Origin: Dyella_D sp052115385
GTDB taxonomy: Bacteria; Pseudomonadota; Gammaproteobacteria; Xanthomonadales; Rhodanobacteraceae
Direction: 5' to 3'
Assembly: GCF_052115385.1 (NCBI RefSeq)
Contig: NZ_JBFRGP010000001.1
Location: 682,001-746,000, forward strand
Length of the DNA stretch: 64,000 bases
Positions 1 to 7,361 of this stretch are shown piece after piece. The position numbers and the translations under genes are program-made. The notes under the pieces were generated by a model that searched no databases, was not told where the DNA came from, and was given only the letters and a program-made list of their open reading frames with translations. The first letter of the stretch is position 1, and each line of letters opens with the position of its first letter.

Positions 1-1
1 C

Positions 2-40
2 CGCGCGCGCCTCTCTGCGGTTGGCCTGGAGGTGCGCTGA
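2..40 (+). CDS. C-terminal end of an upstream phage gene (partial)
   Basis: An open frame enters from the left edge and stops with TGA at 38-40. That stop overlaps the ATG of the next gene (TGATG), as most neighbours here do. Only 12 codons are visible, so no function can be given. Confidence 0.4.
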   Translation, partial: RARLSAVGLEVR

Positions 41-282
41 TGGTGCGCGTCGTTGGACCAGGTGGGCGTCCGCCGCAGTACCGCGGACCGACGGGCTTTT
101 GCGAGAAGCACCAGCGCAAGTACGAGCTCTACCTCGGTTGCGGTGCCTGCTATGCCGAGCGGCCGCCGGCGCCCGGGCCCAGCGAGGAAGAGAAGGCAGC
201 GCAGAAGAAGCGACTGGACCGGATCCGCGGCCTTGTTGAGAAAGCTGTCGCTGGAATTGGGGACGCCGATGGGGAAGGGTAA
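40..282 (+). CDS. small phage protein with a possible zinc-binding cluster
   Basis: This encodes 80 residues. The ATG at 40 overlaps the stop of the preceding frame and has a GGAGG about 8 bases upstream. The protein has a C-x2-H pair (CEKH) followed by a C-x2-C pair (CGAC) within about 15 residues, which could bind one metal ion. The C-terminal half is charged and probably helical (EEEKAAQKKR). It overlaps the next gene by 14 bases, which suggests translational coupling. I recognise no family. Confidence 0.6.
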   Translation: MVRVVGPGGRPPQYRGPTGFCEKHQRKYELYLGCGACYAERPPAPGPSEEEKAAQKKRLDRIRGLVEKAVAGIGDADGEG

Positions 283-691
283 TCGCGGCCTCCGCTTCCC
301 CAGCATCGCTGCGGCGCCGCCGGCGATCCGAGCCGCGGTCGAGGCACAAGGCAAGGCCGCGCCGCGCGAGGTGGAAAGCAAGCGGCGCGCGTCGAAATAC
401 AACAACCACCCCAAGACGGTGGACGGGATCCGCTTCGATTCGAAGAAGGAGGCCCGCTACTACGAGCAGCTCAAGATCCGCATCGCCACGGGCGAGGTGC
501 GCTACTTCCTGATGCAGGTGCCGCTGCGGCTGCCCGGCGGAACCAAGTACGTCGTCGATTTTCTCGTGTTCTTCACCGACCCGGATCGCGCGCCGGAATA
601 CGTCGACGTGAAGGGCGTCCAGACCAAGCTGTTCCGCGTCAAGAAGCGCGAGATCGAACACCAGTTTCCCATCCAAATTCTCGTCATGTGA
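269..691 (+). CDS. DUF1064 family protein (PD-(D/E)XK nuclease-like)
   Basis: This encodes 140 residues starting at the ATG that overlaps the end of the previous gene. The same frame is open back to 53, but that part is Ser/Arg-rich and reads like an out-of-frame shadow. The core has the DUF1064 pattern: a YNNHPKTVDGIRFDSKKEARYYEQL block, then VDFLV, then EYVDVKG. The spaced E, D and D-x-K residues match the PD-(D/E)XK nuclease fold to which the family is assigned. In phages such genes sit among replication and recombination functions, as here. Nuclease activity is inferred from the family. Confidence 0.8.
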   Translation: MGKGNRGLRFPSIAAAPPAIRAAVEAQGKAAPREVESKRRASKYNNHPKTVDGIRFDSKKEARYYEQLKIRIATGEVRYFLMQVPLRLPGGTKYVVDFLVFFTDPDRAPEYVDVKGVQTKLFRVKKREIEHQFPIQILVM

Positions 692-698
692 GGACCCC

Positions 699-2492
699 AT
701 GAGCCAAGAAAGCATCCAGACAATCCCGCTCGACCAGCTGCACGCCTCGGGCATCAACGTTCGTAAAACCGGCGAGATGCCGTTCGCCGACTTGGTGGCA
801 TCCATCGCAATCCACGGCCTCCTGCAGAACCTCCTGGTCGCCAAAGGCGAAGCCATGGGCAACGGCGGCGCCGGCGGGTACCTAGTGGTGGCGGGTGGTC
901 GCCGATTGCGTGCCATCCGCGAATTGGAGAAATCGGGGAAGCTGCCGGATAGCCTGCAGGAAGGTGTCCCGTGCAAGGTGGTTCCCCGTGCGGGCGCACA
1001 TGAGGTGAGCCTGGTCGAGAACGTGGTGCGAGCTGCAATGCATCCGGCCGACGAGTTCGACGCGTTCGCTAAGCTGGCCAACGAAGGGGCCGGCTGCACC
1101 GTTGGAGAGATTGCCGCCAGGTTCGGCAAGTCTGAACTGTATGTCCGGCAGCGCCTGAAGCTGGCGAACGTCGACAGCGAGCTTCTGCAGATCTACCGCA
1201 CCGGCAAGATGGACCTCGAGCAGGTGATGGCTCTGGCGCTCACCGACGATCACGAGGTGCAGAAGCGGGTCTGGAAGCAAGCCAAACACGAATGGCAGCG
1301 AAATCCCGATAGCCTCCGCGAGGCCATTACGCAGCAGGAACTGGCGATCGATTCGACGCTGGGCAAGTTCGTCGGCATCGAGGCGTACGAGCGCGCGGGC
1401 GGCATCGTGCGAAGGGACCTCTTCGCGGAAGAAGGCGAGGCTTACCTAACCGACACCGCGCTGGTCCAGCGGATCGCCGCCGAGAAGCTCGAACGCACCG
1501 TCGAGAAGATCAAGAAGGAGGGCTGGCTATGGGTTGAGGCGCGGCCCAGTTTCGACTACTCGGACGAGCGTGCCTTCGGTCGTGCGGAGTCCAGTTGGAA
1601 GGGCAGCAAGCAGACGTGGACTGACGAACAGAAGGCGACTGCTGGCGCCATTGTCACCGTCTCCCATAACGGGCAGGCCGAGGTCAAGCGCGGCTTCGTT
1701 CGGCCCGAGGATCGGAAGGCCGCAGCGAAGGCTGGCGCTTCGGTTGCGGGCGGGCGCGAGCCGAAGAAGGCGAAGAAGCCGGGCGAGATGTCATTCGCCG
1801 CGGTGCAGCGCCTGCAGGCGGAAGCTGGCAACATCGTCGCTGGCGAGTTGCAGAACAAACCGTCGATCGCGCTGGCGCTACTCGCCGCGGAACTCGCTCT
1901 GCGCATCTTCTACAACGATTCCGGCAACTTTCGCACGTGGATCCACATCCATCGCGAAGCGTCCGGTCGGATGCCTGGGAACATCGCGCAGATCAGCGGC
2001 CGCGCGTCGTCCTCGAAGAGGATGGAAGCTGTCTACAAGGACTGGCAGGCCAAGCTGCCAAAGAAGCGTTCCGAGGCCCGAGCTTGGATCCTGGCACAGG
2101 ACCGCGGCGTTGTGGACAAGCTGCTTGCATATCTCATCGCCCGCGAGCTCGACGTTGTCGACATCTTCCAGCAGCGTTCCGGCAGCGAGGCAGCTGAACT
2201 GGCTGCGGCCGCTCAGGTGAAACTGGGGGATCACTGGAAGCCATCGGATGAATGGCTGGCATCCCTGCCCAAGGCAGTGATCCTAGCGATGGCCACCGAG
2301 GCCGGCGCCGGGAAGATCGCGCTGGCGCAGCTCGCCAAGGCCCCAAAGGCGAAGCTGCCGCAGCTGGCGCTTTCCGTATTCCCGGAAGGCTGGGTGCCGA
2401 AGCCGTTGCGTGCGCCGCCGGTTGCGAAAGCCAGCAAAGGCTCCGTCAAAAAGGTAGCCCGGAAGCGGGCCGGCGCCGAGGCCGTCGCATGA
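699..2492 (+). CDS. ParB/RepB/Spo0J-like protein
   Basis: This encodes 597 residues, longer than chromosomal ParB (about 290). Residues 5-110 resemble the ParB N-terminal (ParB/Srx) domain, including the GGRRLRAI box at 66-73 and the ENVVR-x-AMHP-x-DEF segment at 108-120. Residues 130-157 look like the ParB helix-turn-helix (TVGEIAARFGKSELYVRQRLKL). The C-terminal 350 residues match nothing I know and end in a Lys/Ala-rich tail. Phage proteins of this type may act in DNA segregation, as DNA-binding regulators, or as nucleases with CTP-switch-like domains, and the sequence does not decide between these. The stop overlaps the next start (ATGA). Confidence 0.8.
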   Translation: MSQESIQTIPLDQLHASGINVRKTGEMPFADLVASIAIHGLLQNLLVAKGEAMGNGGAGGYLVVAGGRRLRAIRELEKSGKLPDSLQEGVPCKVVPRAGAHEVSLVENVVRAAMHPADEFDAFAKLANEGAGCTVGEIAARFGKSELYVRQRLKLANVDSELLQIYRTGKMDLEQVMALALTDDHEVQKRVWKQAKHEWQRNPDSLREAITQQELAIDSTLGKFVGIEAYERAGGIVRRDLFAEEGEAYLTDTALVQRIAAEKLERTVEKIKKEGWLWVEARPSFDYSDERAFGRAESSWKGSKQTWTDEQKATAGAIVTVSHNGQAEVKRGFVRPEDRKAAAKAGASVAGGREPKKAKKPGEMSFAAVQRLQAEAGNIVAGELQNKPSIALALLAAELALRIFYNDSGNFRTWIHIHREASGRMPGNIAQISGRASSSKRMEAVYKDWQAKLPKKRSEARAWILAQDRGVVDKLLAYLIARELDVVDIFQQRSGSEAAELAAAAQVKLGDHWKPSDEWLASLPKAVILAMATEAGAGKIALAQLAKAPKAKLPQLALSVFPEGWVPKPLRAPPVAKASKGSVKKVARKRAGAEAVA

Positions 2493-2791
2493 ACCGCGTG
2501 CGATCGTGCCGCCTCTGCGGCTGCACCGACGCCCGGGCGTGCCCGGGCGGCTGCAGCTGGGCAGGCGAGCGTCTTTGCAGCGCTTGCGTTCCGTCGGCCG
2601 ACGATACGTTCACCTGCCTGCACCTGGTTTCCGACACCGACCACATTACCGAAGACCAGGTGCTCAGCTGGAGCGCCGACCAGCGCGCCGATGCATTCGA
2701 CTGGGCAATGTCGTTGCACTACCGCGCCAGCGACAACGACGTCGAGGTGCCGGCGCGGCCTAGCTTCACGCTCAAGGTGGCTTCGGCGTGA
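2489..2791 (+). CDS. small cysteine-rich phage protein
   Basis: This encodes 100 residues from the ATG at 2489, which overlaps the TGA of the ParB-like gene. The first 35 residues carry six cysteines in the pattern CRLCGC-x5-ACPGGC-x7-LCSAC, which suggests a small zinc-binding fold. I have the impression that such short CxxCGC proteins recur in phage middle regions, but no function is known to me. Its stop overlaps the GTG start of the HNH gene, so the two are probably translated together. Confidence 0.7.
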   Translation: MNRVRSCRLCGCTDARACPGGCSWAGERLCSACVPSADDTFTCLHLVSDTDHITEDQVLSWSADQRADAFDWAMSLHYRASDNDVEVPARPSFTLKVASA

Positions 2792-3633
2792 GCAGGAAGC
2801 AGGCCAGGATCTGGACGGCGCTCGACGACCAGGTCCTGCGCGCATTGCACAGCGGTGGCCACGGTGTGAGCTATATCGCCAAGTTCATGGTCAGCTGCAA
2901 GAAGTCGATCCACCGCAGGGCGCGCGAGCTCGGGCTGGCCTTCGACGAGACCCATCGATGGACGCCGGCGGAGAACGCCATTCTCCGTGCGCGGTACCCG
3001 GACGAGCCAACGGCCGATCTAGCGCGAGAGCTCGGCCTCCCGGTCGGCAAGGTGCATGCGCGCGCCAAGAAGTTGGGGCTCTACAAGAGCGATGTCTTCC
3101 GCGCCAGTGACAAGGCAGGGAGGATCCAGCGCGGCCGCACCGACCCGCGGTTCTCGGCGGGTCAGTTCAAGAAGGGACATGCGCCGGCAAACAAGGGGCT
3201 TCGCCGTCCGGGGTGGTCGGTGGGCAGGATGGCGGAGACCCAGTTCAAGAAGGGGCGCCCTGCGAGCGAGTCTCGCAATTACGTGCCGATCGGTACCGAA
3301 AAGGTCGACCCGAAGCGCAGGGTGCTGATGCGCAAGGTTACAGACGACCCGAGCATCTTTCCGGTAAAGCGCTGGCGCCCTGTGCACGTGATGGTCTGGG
3401 AAGGCGTGCACGGCGCAGTGCCCTTTGGGCACATCGTGATCTTCAAGCCTGGCCAGAAAACGTACGTTGCGGCCGAAATCACCATTGATCGGCTCGAGCT
3501 CGTATCCCTCGCCGAGAACATGCGACGAAACACCGTCCACAACTTACCCAAGGACCTCGCGAGGGTCGTTCAACTTCGCGGCGCGTTGGTGCGCCAGATC
3601 AGGAGGCGAGAGAAACAACATGGCAACGATTGA
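2788..3633 (+). CDS. HNH endonuclease with N-terminal Myb/HTH-like repeats
   Basis: This encodes 281 residues starting from GTG. Residues 5-100 hold two tandem SANT/Myb-like or HTH segments (one near WTALDDQVL and RRARELGL, the other near WTPAENAIL and ARAKKLGL). Residues 163-250 hold the HNH core: NYVPIGTE, then H200 in VHVMVWEG, H215 in FGHIVIFKPG, and ENMRRN near 243-248. This arrangement is typical of phage HNH nucleases with DNA-binding modules. The gene is in line with its neighbours by overlapping starts, so it may be a phage enzyme (packaging or recombination) or a homing nuclease fixed in the operon. Confidence 0.85.
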   Translation: MSRKQARIWTALDDQVLRALHSGGHGVSYIAKFMVSCKKSIHRRARELGLAFDETHRWTPAENAILRARYPDEPTADLARELGLPVGKVHARAKKLGLYKSDVFRASDKAGRIQRGRTDPRFSAGQFKKGHAPANKGLRRPGWSVGRMAETQFKKGRPASESRNYVPIGTEKVDPKRRVLMRKVTDDPSIFPVKRWRPVHVMVWEGVHGAVPFGHIVIFKPGQKTYVAAEITIDRLELVSLAENMRRNTVHNLPKDLARVVQLRGALVRQIRRREKQHGND

Positions 3634-3910
3634 CGAACTGCGCGATCACCTTTTCGCGACAATCAAGGCGCTGCGGGATCCGGCCAATCCGATGGAATTG
3701 GACCGCGCCAAGACCATCGCCGAAGTGTCCCAGGTGGTCATCAACTCAGCCAAAGTCGAGGTCGAGGCAATGCGCGTCACGGGCGGCATCAGCGCGACGG
3801 GGTTCCTCCCCACGGCCGCCAAGACGATCACCAGCGGTGACGGTAGTGCTTCCGAGTCGCCGATCGATCGCGCCCGGGCTCAACGTCAGATCATGCGCGA
3901 GAAGGCGTAG
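3620..3910 (+). CDS. conserved phage protein of unknown function
   Basis: This encodes 96 residues from the ATG at 3620, preceded by AGGAGG at 3601-3606 and overlapping the end of the HNH gene by 14 bases. The first 60 residues are strongly helical (IDELRDHLFATIKALRDPANPMELDRA) and end with AKVEVEAMRVTG. The tail is Ser/Thr-rich, then basic. The N-terminal part looks like a family of small phage proteins found beside HNH genes, but I cannot name a function. Confidence 0.65.
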   Translation: MATIDELRDHLFATIKALRDPANPMELDRAKTIAEVSQVVINSAKVEVEAMRVTGGISATGFLPTAAKTITSGDGSASESPIDRARAQRQIMREKA

Positions 3911-3912
3911 GC

Positions 3913-4611
3913 GTGAAGCGCGAGAAGAGATTCGAGAGCGAAGAGGCGCTTTGCGAAGCCTTCGCAAGCTGGGCGCGTGGCCAGGGCTTTACCGTTTACG
4001 CGGAGACCGCGGGGTGGGACATGCTGCTAGTGACCGACAATGGCCTGCAGCTCGGCATCGAAGCGAAGTTGGCGCTGAACCTGAAGGTCATCAGCCAGGC
4101 TCTGGGCAGCCTGTACTCGTGCGTCAGCGTCGGCCCGGACTTCCGCGGCATCCTGGTGCCTGCCGGCGACCCAGCCGTAAATGCAGTGCTGGCGCACTGC
4201 GGCATCAGCGTCTTCAGCCCCAGCATTCGCCGCGGCGGCAATTGGGATTTCCAGCGGGAGGGGCACTACGAGTTCGAGCTGCACGATTGGAACCCGATCC
4301 GCCGGTGCGACCTGCCTGAGTACGTGCCAGACGTCCCGGCAGGCGTTCCCGCGCCGCGGACGCTCAGTCCCTGGAAGGTGGGCGCGTTGCGCGTGCTGGC
4401 GCTGCTCGAGCTGCATGGCTTCGTGACGCGCGATGACGTCCGCCGCTGCAGAAACGACCCGCGCCGCTGGTGCGCCAGCGATGGTTGGCTTTCCCCCCTG
4501 GGTAATGGACGCTGGGGCCCCGGGACGGCGCCGCGCTTTGACCAGCAGCACCCCGACGTATACGCGCAGATCCTCGCCGAAGCGCGCGCCAAGGAAGCGT
4601 CCACCCGATGA
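3913..4611 (+). CDS. PD-(D/E)XK nuclease-like phage protein
   Basis: This encodes 232 residues from a GTG start three bases after the previous stop. The N-terminal 85 residues show a restriction-endonuclease-like pattern: an acidic helix (EEALCEAFASWARGQGFTVYAET), WDMLLV, then LGIEAKLALN with the E-x-K pair. The second half (from about 150) contains a helical segment and Trp-rich motifs that I do not recognise. A role in phage DNA processing is likely from context. Catalytic activity is inferred only from the motif spacing. Confidence 0.65.
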   Translation: MKREKRFESEEALCEAFASWARGQGFTVYAETAGWDMLLVTDNGLQLGIEAKLALNLKVISQALGSLYSCVSVGPDFRGILVPAGDPAVNAVLAHCGISVFSPSIRRGGNWDFQREGHYEFELHDWNPIRRCDLPEYVPDVPAGVPAPRTLSPWKVGALRVLALLELHGFVTRDDVRRCRNDPRRWCASDGWLSPLGNGRWGPGTAPRFDQQHPDVYAQILAEARAKEASTR

Positions 4612-5096
4612 AGAACTCACTGTTGAAGCGGCGCAAGCCGCTGCTGGCGCGCGTGCCGATGAAGGCTTACACCAGGTTGGCCAGCAGCAAGCCCATGAAG
4701 ACCTACAAGGCGCTGCGGCGCCGCGCGCACAGCACGGCCCCGCCGACGGCGCTGGATCTGGCGCGCTTCAGCCTGATGCGCGAGCACGGCTGCATCGCCT
4801 GCATGATGAACCGGAAGCGGGGCATTGCTACGGCCACGTTCAACCGGCGCGATCTCGAGATCCACCACCTGCTAAGCGGCGGCGTGCGGATCGGCCACCA
4901 CGCCGTCGTCTGCCTGTGCCACTACCACCACCAGGGCAAGCGCCTGCCGTTCCTGGAGCAGGGATACAAGGCGCAGGCCGCGATCTTCGGGCCCAGCCTG
5001 GAGCGCGAACCTCGCGTGTTCCGCGCCATGTACGGCGATGACGATGCGCTGCTGGCGTATCAGGTCGCCGTGCTGAAGGAACAGTTGCATGCCTAA
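4608..5096 (+). CDS. Ref-like recombination enhancement nuclease
   Basis: This encodes 162 residues, with its ATG overlapping the previous stop. A basic N-terminal 40 residues (as in P1 Ref, whose disordered basic arm binds DNA) is followed by a metal-binding core: C62-x2-C65, the EIHHLLSGG motif with H86 and H87, IGHHAVVCLCHYHHQG with C102, C104 and H105/H107/H108. This matches phage P1 Ref, a RecA-dependent HNH-type nuclease that cuts at displacement loops. The phage copy may help recombination or genome maturation. Assignment to the Ref family is good. RecA dependence is carried over from P1. Confidence 0.75.
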   Translation: MKNSLLKRRKPLLARVPMKAYTRLASSKPMKTYKALRRRAHSTAPPTALDLARFSLMREHGCIACMMNRKRGIATATFNRRDLEIHHLLSGGVRIGHHAVVCLCHYHHQGKRLPFLEQGYKAQAAIFGPSLEREPRVFRAMYGDDDALLAYQVAVLKEQLHA

Positions 5097-5709
5097 GCGA
5101 CGACCAGCCGCCGCGATTTACCCGAAGAGGGCGAAGCCGGTAGATGGGTGGCCGAGGGTGCCGCCGGCACCGGCGTTCGAGAGACCGCGGCCGCCGGCAC
5201 CGCCGCGCAGGCTGACGCCTTTCGTTGATAACGGCCGCGAGGCTCTCGAGGTGCTGGCGCGCCTGGCCGGCGGCACGACGTTCAAGAACGCGGACAGCAC
5301 CCGGGCATCTCGGATCAGCCTTGGTACCGACGACGTCGCGCATGCGCTCGGTCGCGTCCGAGACCCTCTGGACCAGCGGCTGGCGCTGGCAATGGCCTGC
5401 CAAACCGTGGCCGAATGGCAGGCAATCCAGGACCTGGCCGCCACGCCGCTTCTGGCGGATCTGCAGGGCAACCTCAAGACGCGAAAGATGGTCGCCGGCC
5501 CCAGTCGCTTCCGCGCACGACTGCTTCTGCACATCGTCTTCCACGACCTGGCGCTACTGCGTGCGCCCCAGCCGTGGGCGGATGGCGCCAAGGTGTTGCG
5601 CATGCGGCGGCAGGACTACCAGACGCTGTACGAAGCGGTACGCGGCTTCATCATGACGAGGGCCGGCGCCGCTGCGCACGAAGCCTGCCGCGTGCTGTTC
5701 GGGAAATAG
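5089..5709 (+). CDS. unknown protein in late-antiterminator position
   Basis: This encodes 206 residues whose ATG overlaps the end of the Ref-like gene. The N-terminal 45 residues are Pro/Ala/Arg-rich and probably disordered. The rest is predicted helical with several Arg-rich stretches (RFRARLLLHIVFHDLALL, KVLRMRRQDYQTLYEAVRG). No zinc-binding cysteine set is present. It is the last gene before a promoter-terminator pair that precedes the lysis and head genes. In lambdoid phages that place is occupied by the Q antiterminator (about 160-210 residues), so this is a candidate late-gene activator. The evidence is position and size only. Confidence 0.6.
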   Translation: MPKRRPAAAIYPKRAKPVDGWPRVPPAPAFERPRPPAPPRRLTPFVDNGREALEVLARLAGGTTFKNADSTRASRISLGTDDVAHALGRVRDPLDQRLALAMACQTVAEWQAIQDLAATPLLADLQGNLKTRKMVAGPSRFRARLLLHIVFHDLALLRAPQPWADGAKVLRMRRQDYQTLYEAVRGFIMTRAGAAAHEACRVLFGK

Positions 5710-5721
5710 GCTGCACGCGCG

Positions 5722-5752
5722 GCACACGTGCGCGCACGTGCGTACATGTGCG
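5722..5752 (+). repeat. alternating purine-pyrimidine tract with 16-bp palindrome
   Basis: Thirty-one consecutive bases alternate purine and pyrimidine without a break. Inside them CACGTGCGCGCACGTG (5725-5740) is a perfect palindrome. Such DNA can form left-handed or cruciform structure. It lies just upstream of the -35 box at 5771 and could also be a protein-binding site for a late activator. Confidence 0.7.
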
Positions 5753-5770
5753 GCGTGTTGTGCATGTGGT

Positions 5771-5799
5771 TTGACAGGGGACTGCACGACCGCTTAGAA
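5771..5799 (+). promoter_or_regulatory. putative late promoter
   Basis: A perfect -35 hexamer TTGACA (5771-5776) is followed after 17 bases by TTAGAA (5794-5799), or after 18 by TAGAAA. Transcription would begin near 5806. The 9-mer TCCCACCGT occurs twice just downstream (5801-5809 and 5817-5825). All late genes lie downstream on the same strand. Confidence 0.65.
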
Positions 5800-5826
5800 A
5801 TCCCACCGTCAACAAGTCCCACCGTG

Positions 5827-5860
5827 AAAAGCCCTGGCGCCCGCGCCGGGGCTTTTTCTT
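5827..5860 (+). terminator. intrinsic terminator close behind the late promoter
   Basis: A GC-rich hairpin (GCCCTGG paired with CCGGGGC, extended by A-T pairs) is followed by CTTTTTCTTT. It would end transcripts from the 5771 promoter after roughly 50 bases. Late transcription would then need antitermination, as at lambdoid pR'-tR'. Confidence 0.8.
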
Positions 5861-6060
5861 TGGGTCGCTGACCTGCTGCGGGGGCTAAACGCGCGCACCT
5901 TCGGGTGAGTCGGCTCGTCGAGAGACGATCCTCGCGCAGTGGCGACAACCCAAAGGGCCTTCCCCGGCCCGCGACTACACGATCACACACGCGCCGCTCG
6001 TCTGCCGCAGCCCATTCATTTACGCCGCGCGCGATTCCGCCGCACTTACAGGGACTCCAG
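5861..6060 (+). other. untranslated leader of the lysis genes
   Basis: Between the terminator and the holin start I see no convincing gene. An open frame from 5905 runs into the holin but has no ribosome-binding site and no protein-like composition. Together with 5,710-5,860 this makes the only gap of more than 300 bases in the prophage part, and it is filled by the regulatory elements listed separately. Confidence 0.6.
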
Positions 6061-6273
6061 ATGGACGGACAGACCGCGCTCGCGCAGGACGTCGCTTCGG
6101 CGGCCAAGAGATTCACGCCCGTCGCCGGCTTCATCGCAGCCAAATTCAGCGGCCTGGACCTGCAGGCGCTGTCGAACTGGGCAAGCATCGCCGCCAACGT
6201 CGCCGCCGCCACCTATGCGATCACGCAGATCGTGCTGCTGATCCGCAAGACCCGCCGAGAGAAAAAGGCATGA
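6061..6273 (+). CDS. holin, single membrane segment
   Basis: This encodes 70 residues. One hydrophobic segment spans about residues 40-61 (WASIAANVAAATYAITQIVLLI), followed by a strongly basic cytoplasmic tail (RKTRREKKA). The N-terminal 35 residues are amphipathic. Size, topology and position directly before an endolysin support a small holin or pinholin that permeabilises the inner membrane at lysis. The ATG at 6061 is preferred over an upstream in-frame extension because of the nearby AGGGA and the protein-like composition. The stop overlaps the endolysin ATG. Confidence 0.7.
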   Translation: MDGQTALAQDVASAAKRFTPVAGFIAAKFSGLDLQALSNWASIAANVAAATYAITQIVLLIRKTRREKKA

Positions 6274-6776
6274 ACAGCAACACCGGCAAGTTAGCAGCTG
6301 GCGCGGTCGCTTCTGTCCTGGCAGTGGCCGCAGCGATCATCAAGCCCTGGGAGGGCAAGCGGAACGAGCCCTACGAAGACGCGGTCGGTGTGCTGACCGT
6401 GTGCTTCGGCCACACCGGTACCGAAATCGAGCCGCGAAAGTACTCCGACGAGGAGTGCAACGAGCTGCTCAAGGGCGACATGGCGGCGGCCAACGGCGCA
6501 GTGCGCGCCTGCATTCGAAGCCCCATGAACATCAACCAGGAGGCAGCCCTAACCAGCGCCGTCTTCAACCTGGGAAACGGAGTGGTGTGCGGGTCGACGC
6601 TGGCGCGATACGCCAACGCTGGCAATTGGGCAGCTGCCTGCCGTGAGCTGACCGATGCCAAGAACGCGGAAGGCGAGAAGCTCGGTTGGTCATACGCCGA
6701 CGGCCAGTTCTTGCCTGGTTTGCGCCGGCGCCGATTTGCGGAGCGCGCGGTCTGCGAAAGGGAACCACCGAAATGA
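6270..6776 (+). CDS. SAR-type endolysin, lysozyme (glycoside hydrolase 24)
   Basis: This encodes 168 residues. The catalytic triad of T4-type lysozymes is visible as E28 (WEG), D37 (YEDAVG) and T43, with the family spacing E-x8-D-x5-T, followed by FGHTG. Residues 8-24 form a weakly hydrophobic Ala/Val-rich segment ending just before the catalytic Glu, as in signal-arrest-release endolysins such as phage 21 R21. The enzyme would be exported by Sec, tethered, and activated when the holin collapses the membrane potential. It cleaves the glycan strands of peptidoglycan. Confidence 0.9.
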   Translation: MNSNTGKLAAGAVASVLAVAAAIIKPWEGKRNEPYEDAVGVLTVCFGHTGTEIEPRKYSDEECNELLKGDMAAANGAVRACIRSPMNINQEAALTSAVFNLGNGVVCGSTLARYANAGNWAAACRELTDAKNAEGEKLGWSYADGQFLPGLRRRRFAERAVCEREPPK

Positions 6777-7189
6777 CCGACTGGGGCAACAACCTGGTGC
6801 GGACGGTGCTCGCCTGCGTTGTGGGGTTCGCGCTCGGGCTTCTAGTCGAGCACCACTGGCGCGCCGGCAAGGACGCGGTGGCCGCAGCCAAGGTCGCCGA
6901 CGGCCAGGTGCTGGCGATCGAGGCCAGCGTGAAGAGCCAGGCCGCGAAGCTGCAGCAGCAGCTGGCAGCCGAACAAGAACGCAGCGCGTTGCTGCTGGCG
7001 GACCAGCGCGCACGTGCGCGCGCGACGTCGGCGCTCCGCTTGGAGATTACCGATGCCGTCTTTATCTCGCCGCCGGACGCTCGCGGTTGCACTGACCCTG
7101 TTGGCAGCCCTCAGTTCGAGCAGCTGTACGAGGCAGCCCGTAAGGCTGGTAGAAACCCCGCGCCTGCCGGATCCGCCGCCGCCCGCTGA
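6773..7189 (+). CDS. Rz inner-membrane spanin
   Basis: This encodes 138 residues, with its ATG overlapping the endolysin stop. A membrane segment at about 9-25 is followed by a long periplasmic coiled-coil (roughly 32-110, rich in Ala, Gln, Glu and Lys). That is the form of Rz, the inner-membrane half of the spanin complex, which disrupts the outer membrane in the last step of lysis. Its partner Rz1 is encoded in another frame starting inside this gene. Confidence 0.8.
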   Translation: MTDWGNNLVRTVLACVVGFALGLLVEHHWRAGKDAVAAAKVADGQVLAIEASVKSQAAKLQQQLAAEQERSALLLADQRARARATSALRLEITDAVFISPPDARGCTDPVGSPQFEQLYEAARKAGRNPAPAGSAAAR

Positions 7190-7358
7190 GTGCACGCGTG
7201 CTGCCTTCGAGGCTTTTGCTCCCGAGCTGAGCGGCCTGCCGCCGCGCTGGAAGGAACTCAGTGCCGATGACCGGGCCCGCGCCCTGCTGACCAACAAGGC
7301 AGATGACGGCCAGCAATACGAAGACCTGCGCGTCCAGGCGATTCGCTGCGGCCGCTGA
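7053..7358 (+). CDS. Rz1 outer-membrane spanin lipoprotein
   Basis: This encodes 101 residues from the ATG at 7053, with GGAG at 7042-7045, starting inside Rz in a different frame as is classic for Rz/Rz1 pairs. It has a basic N-terminus, a hydrophobic core (LAVALTLLAALSSSSC) and a Cys at 25 as lipidation site, though serine at -3 makes the lipobox less canonical. A proline-rich stretch follows (RLPDPPPP). It continues about 57 codons past the Rz stop, longer than typical Rz1, with a helical C-terminal part. Confidence 0.8.
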   Translation: MPSLSRRRTLAVALTLLAALSSSSCTRQPVRLVETPRLPDPPPPAECTRAAFEAFAPELSGLPPRWKELSADDRARALLTNKADDGQQYEDLRVQAIRCGR

Positions 7359-7361
7359 GGA

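Noticed and set aside
53..268. In-frame N-terminal extension of the DUF1064 gene
   Set aside because: The extension is Ser/Arg-rich and overlaps a better-composed gene at 40-282. The ATG at 269 gives the expected family length.
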